This document shows positions 8,731-18,050 of a DNA stretch of 64,000 bases, piece by piece. The notes under the pieces were generated by a model. That model was not told where the DNA came from, searched no databases, and saw nothing but the letters and a program-made list of their open reading frames with translations. Source of the stretch: Paracoccaceae bacterium (GTDB lineage Bacteria > Pseudomonadota > Alphaproteobacteria > Rhodobacterales > Rhodobacteraceae); contig JAJEHS010000006.1 in NCBI GenBank assembly GCA_022823605.1, positions 124,001 to 188,000 of the forward strand, in the 5' to 3' direction. Position 1 is the stretch's first letter. The number at the start of each line of letters is the position of its first letter. A program made the translations under genes and the position numbers.

Positions 8731-9567
8731 CTATACTTTTCGAAAAACCAGAACTCTCGTTATCCCGCACAAATCCGGGATTTCATTTTCCAGAGAAAGA
8801 TCAGTTCGCTCAAATATCCTTTTAACTTGATGATATTTTCCAAAGCCAATTTCGATTATCAATCGCCCGTTATGATTCAAATAATTGCTAACTTCCGAAG
8901 CTATCTTACGATAGGAATCTAAGCCGTCATCCTCAAGGGTTAATGCAATCCTGGGTTCAAAATACCTAATTTCGGGCTGTAGTGTTTCGTATTCTTCTTT
9001 ACTGATATACGGAGGATTAGAAATAATCAAGTCAAAATTGCAATTTATTTCTGAAAACCAATCAGATGTAACCAATTTGCACCTATCCTTGAGACTAAAT
9101 CTTTCGATATTTATTCCAGCAACCCTAATGCATGAAGGTGAAATATCAGAACCGACCCCATAAGCAGCCGGTTTTTCTGCCAGAAGTGTAACCAACAAGC
9201 AACCACTTCCAACTCCCAAATCCAGAAATTGCCCGAATTCTTCAGATAATGCCTCCTCTATTAGAACTTCCGTATCAGGACGAGGATCCAAGACTTCGGT
9301 ATTGACATGAAATGACCTTCCCCAAAATTCCTTTTCATTCACGATTTTAGCAATCGGCATTCTTCGTTCCCTGAGCTTGATCAAGTTTTCAAAGCTAGAC
9401 CAAATTTTCTCTGGAATGGTATCGATTTCTTCCTTGTTCAGGGAATAAACTCGTTTCCCGAGACAACTCTCAAATAATTTGGTTGTATCATAACCCGGGT
9501 TTTCCACGCCGGCTTTATGCAACCTTAGAGCCGCACTTTTTAATGTTTCTGAGGACCAGGTACCCAT
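8731..9567 (-). CDS. prmC: Release factor glutamine methyltransferase PrmC
   Basis: PrmC N5-methylates the glutamine of the GGQ motif in release factors. The SAM motif DLGVGSGCL is at residues 116-124 and the NPPY catalytic motif at 184-187. An N-terminal helical domain that binds the release factor precedes them. Length (278) is typical. Its start overlaps by one base the stop of its substrate's gene, prfA, indicating co-translation. Confidence 0.94.
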   Translation of the reverse strand: MGTWSSETLKSAALRLHKAGVENPGYDTTKLFESCLGKRVYSLNKEEIDTIPEKIWSSFENLIKLRERRMPIAKIVNEKEFWGRSFHVNTEVLDPRPDTEVLIEEALSEEFGQFLDLGVGSGCLLVTLLAEKPAAYGVGSDISPSCIRVAGINIERFSLKDRCKLVTSDWFSEINCNFDLIISNPPYISKEEYETLQPEIRYFEPRIALTLEDDGLDSYRKIASEVSNYLNHNGRLIIEIGFGKYHQVKRIFERTDLSLENEIPDLCGITRVLVFRKV

Positions 9568-10658
9568 CAGGAGACAAACTCAGCAAGTTTATTGGCCTGG
9601 TCGTCTGTTATAAGGTAATCAATGATTTCATCCATCTCGCCTTCAATGACTTTTTCAAGACTGTAAAGGGTTAGATTGACTCTGTGATCGGTCACTCTTC
9701 CTTGGGGAAAGTTGTAGGTACGGATTCGCTCGGACCTGTCCCCGCTGCCTACTTGGGATTTACGATCAGCCGCTCTTTCGCTTCGGGCCTTTTCCGCTTC
9801 AATGTTATAAAGCCTTGAACGCAAGACTGTCATTGCCTTAACACGATTGACATGTTGGGATTTTTCAGCAGAAATCACGGCGATGCCAGTGGGAATATGA
9901 GTAATTCTGACTGCAGAATCCGTCTTGTTGACATGTTGCCCCCCTGCTCCACTTGCTCTCATGGTATCTATCCTGAGATCTTCCGGTGCAATAACTATAT
10001 CAACCTCTTCTGCCTCGGGAAGCACAGCCACGGTTGCGGCCGAGGTATGGATTCTTCCACTTGATTCTGTTTGTGGAACTCTTTGAACCCGATGAACGCC
10101 GGATTCGTACTTTAATCTGGCATAAACACCCTTACCTTCAATGGTAACAGTAATTTCCTTGAACCCTCCCAAATCGGATTCACTGGCATCGATTGGTTCG
10201 AATTTCCATTTCATAATTTCGGCATATTTCTCGTACATTCTGTACAGTACACCACAAAACAGTGCAGCCTCTTCACCGCCAGTTCCTGCCCTGATTTCCA
10301 ACACGACAGATTTCTCATCATCAGCATCCTTTGGAATGAGTTCGAGAAGAAGGTCCTGTTCGGTGGACACTAGTTGCTGGTTCAAATTTTCCAATTCTTC
10401 CAATGCCAGATCCTTCATCTCGGGATCTGAAACCATATCTGAGGTTTCTTGAATTTCATGTAACAAATCCCTGAACCTTGTGGCCTTTTCAATAATTGGC
10501 TTCAGATTGTTGAATTCACGGGTAAGTTCGATCAATTCATCAACGTTTTTTTCCGTGGTTAGCTGATTCTGGATTTTGTTGAATTTACTCTCAATGCTTT
10601 CAAGTTTTTCCAAGGGTACTCGTGTCTTGAAATCAGATGAGGTTTGCAAATTTACCAA
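9567..10658 (-). CDS. prfA: Peptide chain release factor 1
   Basis: RF1 reads UAA and UAG and triggers peptide release. The GGQ motif is at residues 239-241 in the [18 protein letters not shown] context. The PxT-type codon-recognition tripeptide is PQT at 195-197, in [18 protein letters not shown], which marks RF1 rather than RF2. The N-terminal coiled-coil domain covers residues 15-110. The 363-residue length is standard. It pairs with prmC, whose product methylates Gln241. Confidence 0.96.
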   Translation of the reverse strand: MVNLQTSSDFKTRVPLEKLESIESKFNKIQNQLTTEKNVDELIELTREFNNLKPIIEKATRFRDLLHEIQETSDMVSDPEMKDLALEELENLNQQLVSTEQDLLLELIPKDADDEKSVVLEIRAGTGGEEAALFCGVLYRMYEKYAEIMKWKFEPIDASESDLGGFKEITVTIEGKGVYARLKYESGVHRVQRVPQTESSGRIHTSAATVAVLPEAEEVDIVIAPEDLRIDTMRASGAGGQHVNKTDSAVRITHIPTGIAVISAEKSQHVNRVKAMTVLRSRLYNIEAEKARSERAADRKSQVGSGDRSERIRTYNFPQGRVTDHRVNLTLYSLEKVIEGEMDEIIDYLITDDQANKLAEFVS

Positions 10659-10761
10659 GCTCCTAAATTAAATGTATGGGATTTAGCGTGTTTGAGGGTT
10701 ATACGATATTGGTCTGATACCGGATTTTGGAATATACAAAATGGAATAATATGTTAGGTCG

Positions 10762-11883
10762 CTAGTTTACCCGGTTTTGACCGCTTTGTATTTCTTTGAC
10801 ACGTGCAGATACCAATTCAACTATATGGTCAATCATCTTTTCGTTGGAAATCTTTTCCGTGGTTTTTCCTGCCAAATAGACCATACCCGAACCTTTACCC
10901 CCACCCGTATAACCAACATCGGTCATCAGGGCCTCACCGGGACCATTGACGACACAGCCAATAATCGACAGATTCAGTGGTGTACTGATATGTGCAAGCC
11001 TTTCTTCCAGGATTTTAACAGTCTTTATCACATCAAACCCTTGACGGGCACAGCTTGGGCAAGCAATTATATTTACCCCCCTGGTCCTCAGTCCAAGTGA
11101 TTTCAGGATTTCAAAACCTACCTTTACTTCCTTTTCCGGATCATCGGCCAAACTTATTCGGATGGTGTCACCTATACCATCAAGCAACAGGCTTCCAACC
11201 CCCAAAGCGGATTTGATTGTGCCTGGAAGAAAACTCCCGGCTTCAGTTATACCAAGATGGATGGGAGCATCCGTTTCCTTTGCCAACCCCTTATATGCTG
11301 CAATGGCAAGAAACACATCGGAAGCCTTACAACTTATTTTATAGTTGGTAAAGCCCAAATCCTCCAGCAATCTGATATTGTTAAGCCCCGATTCAATCAT
11401 GGCGTCGGGACAGGGTTCCCTGTATTTCTCCAGGAGATTCCTTTCCAGACTACCTGCATTTACTCCTATGCGAATGGAACAGGAGTTGGACTTGGCTGCT
11501 TTGACAACTTCTGCAACCCTATCCTGCGAACCAATATTACCAGGATTGATTCGTAAGCAGGCAGCACCGGCATCAGCTGCTTCCAAAGCCCTTTTGTAGT
11601 GGAAATGAATATCTGCAACCAGGGGAACTTCAACGTTTTTTACTATTTCAGAAAAGGCTTTTGATGAGGCTTCATCAGGTACGGAAACTCTGACAATATC
11701 TGCCCCAGCCTCGGTACATCGGTGGATTTGATCAACCGTTTCCTTGACATCTACCGTGGTTGTGTTGGTCATGGTCTGGACAGAAATATCCGCCCCACCT
11801 CCAACCGGTACGTTGCCAACTTGTATTTGCCTAGACTTCCTGCGAGCTATATTTCGCCAAGGTCTTATGTCATTTTGAAACAT
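10762..11883 (-). CDS. ispG: 4-hydroxy-3-methylbut-2-enyl diphosphate synthase IspG
   Basis: IspG converts MEcPP to HMBPP in the MEP isoprenoid pathway with a [4Fe-4S] cluster. The cluster ligands are visible as C275 and C278 in CPSC, C310 in the CVVNGPGEA context, and E317. The N-terminal TIM barrel has [12 protein letters not shown] near residue 35. It lies 17 bases after the rodZ-like gene, a conserved alphaproteobacterial pairing. Its presence implies a MEP pathway, relevant to the absence of dxr from its common place near 42.0 kb. Confidence 0.95.
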   Translation of the reverse strand: MFQNDIRPWRNIARRKSRQIQVGNVPVGGGADISVQTMTNTTTVDVKETVDQIHRCTEAGADIVRVSVPDEASSKAFSEIVKNVEVPLVADIHFHYKRALEAADAGAACLRINPGNIGSQDRVAEVVKAAKSNSCSIRIGVNAGSLERNLLEKYREPCPDAMIESGLNNIRLLEDLGFTNYKISCKASDVFLAIAAYKGLAKETDAPIHLGITEAGSFLPGTIKSALGVGSLLLDGIGDTIRISLADDPEKEVKVGFEILKSLGLRTRGVNIIACPSCARQGFDVIKTVKILEERLAHISTPLNLSIIGCVVNGPGEALMTDVGYTGGGKGSGMVYLAGKTTEKISNEKMIDHIVELVSARVKEIQSGQNRVN

Positions 11884-11900
11884 GATCTATGAAAAACCGA

Positions 11901-13169
11901 TTAATTGTTGTTGACCAGATTCGAATCAACACTAGTATACTCTGCTGGATCCTGATCACCTGCCAAATCAATTTCAGCATCTACCACAGCATAATTTTGT
12001 TTCAATACAGTAGAATCCAGATATATGTTATCGACTACACTTGTTCCTGAACCGAATGGTCCATAACCTATTCCGCCAATGGTAAAATACAGGTTTCCAG
12101 AATTCCCGGCCCGTAATATCAGTCGTTCCCCGATACTAGGAACTTCATACTTTTCCCCAGCAACCAAGACCCTTTCAAAGAGCACTCTACCGCTTTCACC
12201 CTTGACTCGAATCCAGGATTCAGAAGTAGTCAAGAGGTAAATTTTATTTGAGTTTTCCACTATTGTATCAGGACTATCAGTGATATTGGCCAGAACTGTT
12301 TCCTCTTCTTGTAGAAAGACAGGAACTTCTGGTAGGTTTCCAGGTTTATATTTTGAAGCAATCGAACTGTGGTTCTGCCAATCAGTGGTGGAATTCGATC
12401 TTGCCTCAATTTCCTGGGGTATCAAATCACCAATTTTATCCAATCCGGTTTGAAATGTGTCATTGGGTTGTATGGCAAAGGTAATTTGGGGATCTTCAGA
12501 ATTTATCGTATCTGATCCATAGTCATTTCCAAAAATATTTGTTCCAACTGTAGCGGTTGAGGTTATTTGATCAGGATTTTCATACACTTGGAAATAAAAG
12601 GTCCAAACCAGATATCCACCGCTGGCAAGCAACAATGAAACAAACGAAACCGCAGCCAAACCGGTCAAGGTCGATTTTTGAATTAATCCTCCAAAGATAT
12701 GCTCGAGCAAACTTATCCTGTTTTTAACGGCCTTTCTGCTTGACAATTTGTTTGTGGAATAAAAGGTGGACGAATTGGAGTGTCCTGAATCATAATTTAT
12801 TCTACCGACATGTCCGGATTCCTTACAAAACTTGTCATAGGTTTTTTTGGGATCCCAACCAAGGTATTTGGAATATTGCAAAACATAACTGCCTACTAGG
12901 GACTTGTTGGGAAATGCTTCAAGATCACCATTTTCAATGGCAAAAATAATATATGGTGCCAGCCCCAATTCCTTTTGTACATCCAAAAGCGATTTGCCTA
13001 GACTTGCCCTTTGTCCTCGCATTAAATCGCCAAGAGAAGCATTATAATCACTGAAGTTACTCTGTTGAGAAGATTCTTTCTGTGAATTATTCTCAGCTGT
13101 AACCTTAACTCTCCCCCTGGAGAAGAATTTTCTTTTTCGTTTTTTCAAATTAACCATGGCTTCGTTCAC
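11901..13169 (-). CDS. rodZ: RodZ-like cell-shape protein (HTH plus DUF4115)
   Basis: RodZ links the MreB cytoskeleton to the membrane. The N-terminal ~45 residues are basic and low in complexity. An XRE-type helix-turn-helix (LGDLMRGQRASLGKSLLDVQ..., ~45-115) follows, then one transmembrane helix near 160-185 and a periplasmic part with a C-terminal DUF4115-type beta domain (~300-385). This domain order defines the family. The regulator-like HTH contacts MreB rather than DNA in characterised members. It is upstream of ispG in the same operon. Confidence 0.82.
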   Translation of the reverse strand: MNEAMVNLKKRKRKFFSRGRVKVTAENNSQKESSQQSNFSDYNASLGDLMRGQRASLGKSLLDVQKELGLAPYIIFAIENGDLEAFPNKSLVGSYVLQYSKYLGWDPKKTYDKFCKESGHVGRINYDSGHSNSSTFYSTNKLSSRKAVKNRISLLEHIFGGLIQKSTLTGLAAVSFVSLLLASGGYLVWTFYFQVYENPDQITSTATVGTNIFGNDYGSDTINSEDPQITFAIQPNDTFQTGLDKIGDLIPQEIEARSNSTTDWQNHSSIASKYKPGNLPEVPVFLQEEETVLANITDSPDTIVENSNKIYLLTTSESWIRVKGESGRVLFERVLVAGEKYEVPSIGERLILRAGNSGNLYFTIGGIGYGPFGSGTSVVDNIYLDSTVLKQNYAVVDAEIDLAGDQDPAEYTSVDSNLVNNN

Positions 13170-13326
13170 TCAGCATTTTGAGTGAATACAAGTAATGAGG
13201 ACAATAGCACTTACTGAGTATTATTATATTGGATTATGCATTATTTTTAAAGAACGAAAATAATATTATTTTATTGTTTAAATTTCGAGTGTTGTAGAAT
13301 ATAACACTTTCAGTCCGTGTATAATC
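13170..13326. promoter_or_regulatory. AT-rich intergenic region upstream of rodZ
   Basis: This 157-base, strongly AT-rich spacer lies upstream of the rodZ start and downstream of sdhE, both on minus. It should hold the rodZ-ispG promoter and the end of the lrp-sdhE transcript. No confident boxes were identified. Confidence 0.3.
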
Positions 13327-13578
13327 CTATTTATAGTTTTCAATGATTGATTCGATAATTTTGTTTAAATGGTCTGGTGGGCTTGTGTAACCAAATAACC
13401 AATCAGTGATTTCCGGGTCTGAAAATTCCAGCAAATTTTCAAAATCCCCTATCCCTTTTTCATCCAAATTGATCAGATGTGTTTTGGCATAAGTACCCAG
13501 CAATTCGCAAATTTCCTTAGTACCCCTTAGGTGTGACCTAACCTGCAATTTTTTGATTCTTGCCAGATGATCACTCAT
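13327..13578 (-). CDS. sdhE: FAD assembly factor SdhE
   Basis: SdhE promotes covalent flavinylation of succinate dehydrogenase subunit A. The small 83-residue product carries the RGTKE form of the conserved RGxxE signature, followed by LLGTYA, and ends with the DPEITDWLFGY segment of the family. The ATG at 13578 is chosen over a TTG at 13605: it gives the family's normal length and overlaps the preceding regulator's stop in an ATGAGTGA arrangement, indicating translational coupling. No sdh genes are present in the window. Confidence 0.85.
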   Translation of the reverse strand: MSDHLARIKKLQVRSHLRGTKEICELLGTYAKTHLINLDEKGIGDFENLLEFSDPEITDWLFGYTSPPDHLNKIIESIIENYK

Positions 13579-14068
13579 CTTCCTGAGATTTTTCCAGATC
13601 TGCAACCGAGGTCAAATTCAATTCATTGGTGGATTTTATTTCTTCCATCGAAATAAGTGCAGTAACGTTGTATATCTTAACCTGCCTGATCAATTCCTGG
13701 TAGAACTTGTCATAGGCTTTTGCATTTTCCACTCGTACCTTGAGTATATAATCAATATCGCCCGCTAGCCGATGGGCTTCCAATACCTCCGGCCTGCCCC
13801 TAATGGCCTTGAGAAACTGTTTTTGCCACCCAGCCTCATGTTCGGACGTTTTGATGAAAACAAAAAAACAGGCTTCAAAACCGATTTTTTCGAAATCCAC
13901 ATCTACAGTGAATTTTTTGATGACACCCTTTTCTGCCAATCTTTTCATTCTTAACCAAACGGGTGTTTTTGATTTACCTACTGCTTCGGCAATTTGATCT
14001 AGTGGCTGGTTTGAATTCTTTTGAAGTTCCATCAGGATCATGCGATCAACCAAATCAATTCTGTCCAT
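13571..14068 (-). CDS. Lrp/AsnC family transcriptional regulator
   Basis: The N-terminal winged helix-turn-helix is clear (DRMILMELQKNSNQPLDQIAEA, then a recognition helix in SKTPVWLRMKRLAEKGVI). A C-terminal RAM/AsnC effector domain spans ~70-150, with the AGDIDYILKVRV segment. Such proteins bind amino acids and form octamers or dimers; the ligand here is unknown. At 165 residues it is a normal full-length member. It is coupled to sdhE downstream, and thyX, also on minus, lies 33 bases upstream. Confidence 0.88.
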   Translation of the reverse strand: MDRIDLVDRMILMELQKNSNQPLDQIAEAVGKSKTPVWLRMKRLAEKGVIKKFTVDVDFEKIGFEACFFVFIKTSEHEAGWQKQFLKAIRGRPEVLEAHRLAGDIDYILKVRVENAKAYDKFYQELIRQVKIYNVTALISMEEIKSTNELNLTSVADLEKSQEDE

Positions 14069-14101
14069 TAGTTTTCCTTCCAGCCTTTCACTGGTTTTCT
14101 A

Positions 14102-15019
14102 TCAGGGGATTTCCATATCCAGGGCTTGCATGAACTCATTCCACTCTCGTTTGGATAATCCCGCTGTTTCAAAGGTAATTTCCTCGCCATTCATTTTCCG
14201 CTTTAACAATTCCATTTGCTGCATGGAAAGAGAAATCCCTTCCAGCCAGTAATCAACAAAAGCCTGATGGGTCATTGGAACCCAATCCGCGACAATTTCA
14301 GCCAGCTTTTCAGCATAAACCCTGATTTCATATTGTGCATGGGGATCAATTCTGAGATGAATGAATTTCAGGAGGTTAAGCAAATTGACCTTCCAATACC
14401 ATTGGGTATAAACATTGGTAGGCAGATTAATGCGGGCAAGTTCGCGTGAAAGGCCTTCCTGGTTTTCCTGTGACAACATTTTTTCATAATTTTCATAGGT
14501 TGCTTGGCTATCATGCATAAGGATATCCCGAACCCTCATTCCTTCCTCTCTGGGAAGAATTTCTCCCCTACCCTGACGATTTACACCAGACTGGGCAGAA
14601 AGATTTTCAAATTCCGGGATATAGAATTCATCTTCAAGTTTCGAATAGCGTGCTGAATATTCGTTGACCGAAGCTGTTCGATGCCGAATCCATTGACGAG
14701 CGACAAAAATTGGCAGTTTTACATGAAGCTTTATCTCGCACATCTCAAAGGGGGTTGTATGCTTATGACGCATCAAATAGCGAATTAACCCCTCATCGGA
14801 ACGGGCCTTTTTGGTTCCCTTCCCATAGGAAACCCTGGCTGCCTGTACTACCGAGGAATCATTTCCCATGTAATCGACAATCCTGATAAACCCGTGATCA
14901 AGAATGGGGAACAGTGTGTACAGGTTTTTTTCCATACCGGGGCTTGTTTCCCTGAGAGATGTCTGGGGAGAATTTCTTTGCTCTTCTATTTGTTTCAGTA
15001 TTTCGGGAGTAATCGTCAT
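14102..15019 (-). CDS. thyX: Flavin-dependent thymidylate synthase ThyX
   Basis: ThyX makes dTMP from dUMP using FAD, NADPH and methylene-THF. The ThyX signature RHRX7S is present as RHRTASVNEYS (112-122), followed by ARYSKLEDEFYIPE. The C-terminal part has the NLLKFIHLRIDPHAQYEIR helix typical of the family. At 305 residues it is the long form common in alphaproteobacteria. No thyA appears in the window. It is divergent from gloA across an 89-base spacer with an inverted repeat. Confidence 0.94.
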   Translation of the reverse strand: MTITPEILKQIEEQRNSPQTSLRETSPGMEKNLYTLFPILDHGFIRIVDYMGNDSSVVQAARVSYGKGTKKARSDEGLIRYLMRHKHTTPFEMCEIKLHVKLPIFVARQWIRHRTASVNEYSARYSKLEDEFYIPEFENLSAQSGVNRQGRGEILPREEGMRVRDILMHDSQATYENYEKMLSQENQEGLSRELARINLPTNVYTQWYWKVNLLNLLKFIHLRIDPHAQYEIRVYAEKLAEIVADWVPMTHQAFVDYWLEGISLSMQQMELLKRKMNGEEITFETAGLSKREWNEFMQALDMEIP

Positions 15020-15051
15020 TTATTTGTTTTCTGTAATATGTTGGAAATTTG

Positions 15052-15067
15052 TCCTAAAGTTTTAGGA
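15052..15067. promoter_or_regulatory. Inverted repeat in the thyX/gloA divergent spacer
   Basis: TCCTAAA and TTTAGGA form 7-bp arms with a 2-base centre. A third copy of TTTAGGA occurs at 15094-15100, where its AGGA also serves as the gloA ribosome site. The location between divergent starts suits an operator; no regulator is assigned. Confidence 0.35.
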
Positions 15068-15108
15068 TAACCAACCATAATAGAAATTCAAACTTTAGGA
15101 ATTTAAAG

Positions 15109-15534
15109 ATGGTAAAATATTTACACACTATGGTCAGGGTATTGGATTTGGACAAAACGATAAGTTTTTTCAACCTTCTCGGTTTGGTTGAAACTCGCCG
15201 TAATGTCAATGAATCAGGTCGCTTCACATTGGTCTTCCTGGCACCGCCAGATCAACCGGAATGTCCAGTAGAACTCACCTACAATTGGGATGGCGATGAG
15301 GGGATGCCCTCCGACAGTCGTCATTTTGGGCACTTGGCCTACGAAGTGGATAACATTTATGAAATGTGCAGCAAACTTGAGGAGGCGGGGATTACAATCA
15401 ACCGACCTCCAAGAGACGGTCACATGGCATTTGTCAGGTCGCCGGACAATATTTCCATCGAATTGCTGCAAAAGGGACCCTCACTGCCCCCAGAAGAACC
15501 ATGGTCGAGCAGACCAAATATCGGCCATTGGTAG
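15109..15534 (+). CDS. gloA: Lactoylglutathione lyase (glyoxalase I)
   Basis: Glyoxalase I converts the methylglyoxal-glutathione hemithioacetal to S-lactoylglutathione. The two beta-alpha-beta-beta-beta modules have the expected metal ligands: H6, E55 (in PVELTYNW), H75 (in HFGHLAYEV) and E118 (in SIELLQKG). The short, loop-lacking form with this pattern is usually the Ni/Co-activated type. The 141-residue length is typical, and a good AGGA ribosome site precedes the ATG. Confidence 0.92.
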   Translation: MVKYLHTMVRVLDLDKTISFFNLLGLVETRRNVNESGRFTLVFLAPPDQPECPVELTYNWDGDEGMPSDSRHFGHLAYEVDNIYEMCSKLEEAGITINRPPRDGHMAFVRSPDNISIELLQKGPSLPPEEPWSSRPNIGHW

Positions 15535-15624
15535 ATATAAGGTTCGACTGTTGTAGAATTGTATCATTAAATTTGGGTGATATTGACAATTTGATCAACA
15601 GATATAATTCTTTAATTGTTCCTT

Positions 15625-15935
15625 TGGAACTATGGCGATAAACGTGCTCGAAATAAACGGATCGGACCCGGGGGCGGTACCCGGCGGCTCCACCATGATG
15701 ATAGGGGGCCGAAATAGGATCGACGAACGCGTAAAGGGGTTAACTTTCGCCCGGTGGGGTACCGCTGTTATCGGTCCAAATTGCACAATTGCCAATGACA
15801 ATCGTGCTCCGATCGCTCTTGCTGCGTGAGCCGTAAGATAATCGGGTCTGACTCTGGGATTCAATAGCACAATCCCAGCGGGGTTTGGCGGGTACCTGGC
15901 AACAGAAACCCGCCACTTAAGTTGTCAACTCACCA
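15625..15935 (+). ncRNA. ssrA: Two-piece (circularly permuted) tmRNA
   Basis: tmRNA rescues stalled ribosomes and tags the nascent peptide. The gene is in the permuted alphaproteobacterial order. The acceptor piece comes first and ends at CCA 15693-15695, with a T-arm CCGGG/CCCGG. A 9-base spacer follows, then the coding piece begins at 15705 with GGGGCCG, which pairs with CGGCTCC before the ACCA end, making a 7-bp acceptor stem with one G-U. The tag frame at 15791-15829 reads ANDNRAPIALAA and stops at TGA. A GGCGGGT/ACCCGCC stem (15887-15914) closes the 3' part. The outer ends are approximate. Confidence 0.92.
15791..15829 (+). CDS. tmRNA proteolysis tag reading frame
   Basis: The resume codon is GCC at 15791 and the frame encodes ANDNRAPIALAA followed by TGA at 15827-15829. 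The hydrophobic LAA end is the ClpX degron. The ANDN start is of the kind bound by the SspB adaptor, whose gene begins only 139 bases downstream. Confidence 0.9.
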   Translation, partial: ANDNRAPIALAA

Positions 15936-15967
15936 TCCAGCTTGGTAAAACGGAAACGATAATTGTC

Positions 15968-16417
15968 TTGAAAGATATCCCCTACCAGGAATTGATGCAA
16001 AATGCCTTGTTTGGTGTCTTTAGGGAGGCCTTGGATATTGTTCAAATGGATGGCATGCCCAGAGTACCGGGCATAGTCGTTGATTTTGATTTAACGAATC
16101 CGGAAGTGGTTATTTCACCAAGATTGCAGGATTTGTATCAGAAAGAAATGACGATTGTCCTTGAGCACTGGTTCGAGGATTTGGAAGTAAAAGAGGAAGG
16201 TTTTTGGGTAACGCTCAATTTCAATGACATCCCGGAACGTCTTTTTGTACCATATCTTTCAATAATCTACTTTTTTGATCAAAATGCCAATATCGGATTT
16301 CAAATCCCCAGATATGGCCAGTCCAGTGATGTTAGCCCGATTGTAGAACTGTCTGAAGAAGCACCTAGCCAAACGACCGACAAGGTGGTTAGTCTGGATG
16401 ATTTTAGAACAAAGTGA
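15968..16417 (+). CDS. sspB: ClpXP adaptor SspB, alphaproteobacterial type
   Basis: SspB delivers ssrA-tagged proteins to ClpXP. The 149-residue product has the SspB fold pattern (helical ELMQNALFGVFREAL start, beta strands with IVVDFDLTNPEVVIS and FWVTLNFNDIPERLFVPYLSI). An acidic linker leads to a short C-terminal tail, VVSLDDFRTK, matching the ClpX-binding XB motif position. The start is TTG at 15968, chosen because homologues begin at this helix; the ribosome site is weak. It lies directly after the tmRNA gene and 38 bases before fumC. Confidence 0.85.
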   Translation: MKDIPYQELMQNALFGVFREALDIVQMDGMPRVPGIVVDFDLTNPEVVISPRLQDLYQKEMTIVLEHWFEDLEVKEEGFWVTLNFNDIPERLFVPYLSIIYFFDQNANIGFQIPRYGQSSDVSPIVELSEEAPSQTTDKVVSLDDFRTK

Positions 16418-16455
16418 TTCTCCAAAATAAAATTAATTCCAAAAAGGATTAACGA

Positions 16456-17853
16456 ATGACTGACTTCCGAATTGAATCCGACAGTTTCGGGGAATTGAAT
16501 GTCCCAGCAGATAAATACTGGGGTGCTCAAACTCAACGTTCACTGATGAATTTTCCCATAGGAATGGAAACCCAACCGGCTTCCATCATAAGGGCATTTG
16601 GGATCATCAAGAAATCCTGTGCGCTCGCCAACATGAAATTCAATCTGCTTGATCCCAAGATTGGCAATGCAATCTGTGAAGCCGCAGAACTAGTCAGTTC
16701 CGGACATATGGACGACAATTTTCCCTTGGTTGTATGGCAAACGGGTTCTGGTACCCAAACAAACATGAACGTAAATGAGGTCATTGCCAATCTGGCCATC
16801 AAATCACTTGATGGTATGGTAGGTTCCAAATCACCTGTTCACCCCAATGACCATGTAAACATGAGTCAATCTTCAAACGATACATTTCCAACGGCAATGC
16901 ATGTTGCTACTGCACTTCTGGTCAATACCGAATTGCTGCCCTCTCTTAACCTACTGAATAATGCACTCAAGGAAAAATGCTCCGAATTTGAAGGTATAAT
17001 CAAAATTGGAAGAACCCATACCCAAGATGCCACCCCACTTACCCTGGCACAGGAATTCTCGGGTTACCTGAGGCAGGTGGAACAATCTGAGATCAGGGTT
17101 CGGAAAGCTCTGGATAGTATTTATGAATTGGCTCAGGGTGGTACCGCCGTTGGTACGGGCTTGAATACAATAGAGGGATGGGACAGGGAAGTCGCTAAAA
17201 ACATTTCCGAATTAACCTCACTTCCATTCGTCACTGCAGAGAACAAATTCGAGGCTCTTGCCAGCCATGATGCCATGGTTGGAATGTCGAGTGCACTGAG
17301 AAGTACTGCCGTTTCCCTATTTAAAATTGCCAATGACATACGGTTTCTAGCCTCTGGACCACGAAGCGGGCTTGGAGAACTTCTGCTTCCCGAAAATGAA
17401 CCAGGCTCCTCAATTATGCCGGGCAAGGTAAACCCGACCCAGACAGAGGCATTGACCATGGTATGTGCCCAGGTTATGGGGAACGATACCGGTGTAGGCT
17501 TTGCGGGCAGCCAGGGACATTTTGAACTCAATGTTTTCAAACCCATGATTGCCCATAATGTTATCCAATCAATCCAATTGCTCTCGGATAGTACAAAATC
17601 CTTTGTGGAAAGGTGTGTTACAGGCATACAAGCCAATGAAGCCAGAATTAATTTCCTTATGGAAGAATCACTCATGCTGGTAACAGCACTATCTCCAGTA
17701 ATCGGTTATGACAAATCCACAAAGGTAGCCAAGCTTGCCCATTCCAAGGGCTCAACATTGAAAGAAGCTGCCTTGGAATTGGGTTATGTTACTTCCGAGG
17801 AATTTGACAGGATAGTCAATCCAGCTCATATGGTGGGACCGGATTCGAAATAA
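16456..17853 (+). CDS. fumC: Class II fumarate hydratase FumC
   Basis: FumC interconverts fumarate and malate in the TCA cycle without an Fe-S cluster. The superfamily signature [10 protein letters not shown] is at 317-326, the THTQDA catalytic region at ~187-192, and [13 protein letters not shown] at ~137-149. At 465 residues it is full length. It may be co-transcribed with sspB (38-base gap). The following spacer carries an interrupted hairpin. Confidence 0.96.
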   Translation: MTDFRIESDSFGELNVPADKYWGAQTQRSLMNFPIGMETQPASIIRAFGIIKKSCALANMKFNLLDPKIGNAICEAAELVSSGHMDDNFPLVVWQTGSGTQTNMNVNEVIANLAIKSLDGMVGSKSPVHPNDHVNMSQSSNDTFPTAMHVATALLVNTELLPSLNLLNNALKEKCSEFEGIIKIGRTHTQDATPLTLAQEFSGYLRQVEQSEIRVRKALDSIYELAQGGTAVGTGLNTIEGWDREVAKNISELTSLPFVTAENKFEALASHDAMVGMSSALRSTAVSLFKIANDIRFLASGPRSGLGELLLPENEPGSSIMPGKVNPTQTEALTMVCAQVMGNDTGVGFAGSQGHFELNVFKPMIAHNVIQSIQLLSDSTKSFVERCVTGIQANEARINFLMEESLMLVTALSPVIGYDKSTKVAKLAHSKGSTLKEAALELGYVTSEEFDRIVNPAHMVGPDSK

Positions 17854-17863
17854 TTTAATTGTT

Positions 17864-17910
17864 GTTTCAGACCGCCGGGTTGAGAAAACTTGTTTTTACC
17901 CATCTGAAAC
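17864..17910. other. Interrupted hairpin between convergent fumC and sugar kinase
   Basis: GTTTCAGA (17864-17871) pairs with TCTGAAAC (17903-17910), and an inner GGGT (17877-17880) pairs with ACCC (17898-17901). It sits 10 bases after the fumC stop, in the spacer between two convergent genes. No T-run follows directly, so a terminator role is only likely, not shown. Confidence 0.35.
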
Positions 17911-18050
17911 TGTTGGATATTGGTAGCCTTTTTAGGCCCTTGTGAATTAAATAGAACAATTTTGATTATGAATTGACATTTTCACTCATTCCAGAGTTTG
18001 AGGGAAACAGTACATAACCCTTCATTAATCAGATGGATATTCAAGTTCTG

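Noticed and set aside
15632-15829. 65-codon open frame ending in ANDNRAPIALAA
   Set aside because: It spans both tmRNA pieces; only the last 12 codons are translated, as the tmRNA tag.
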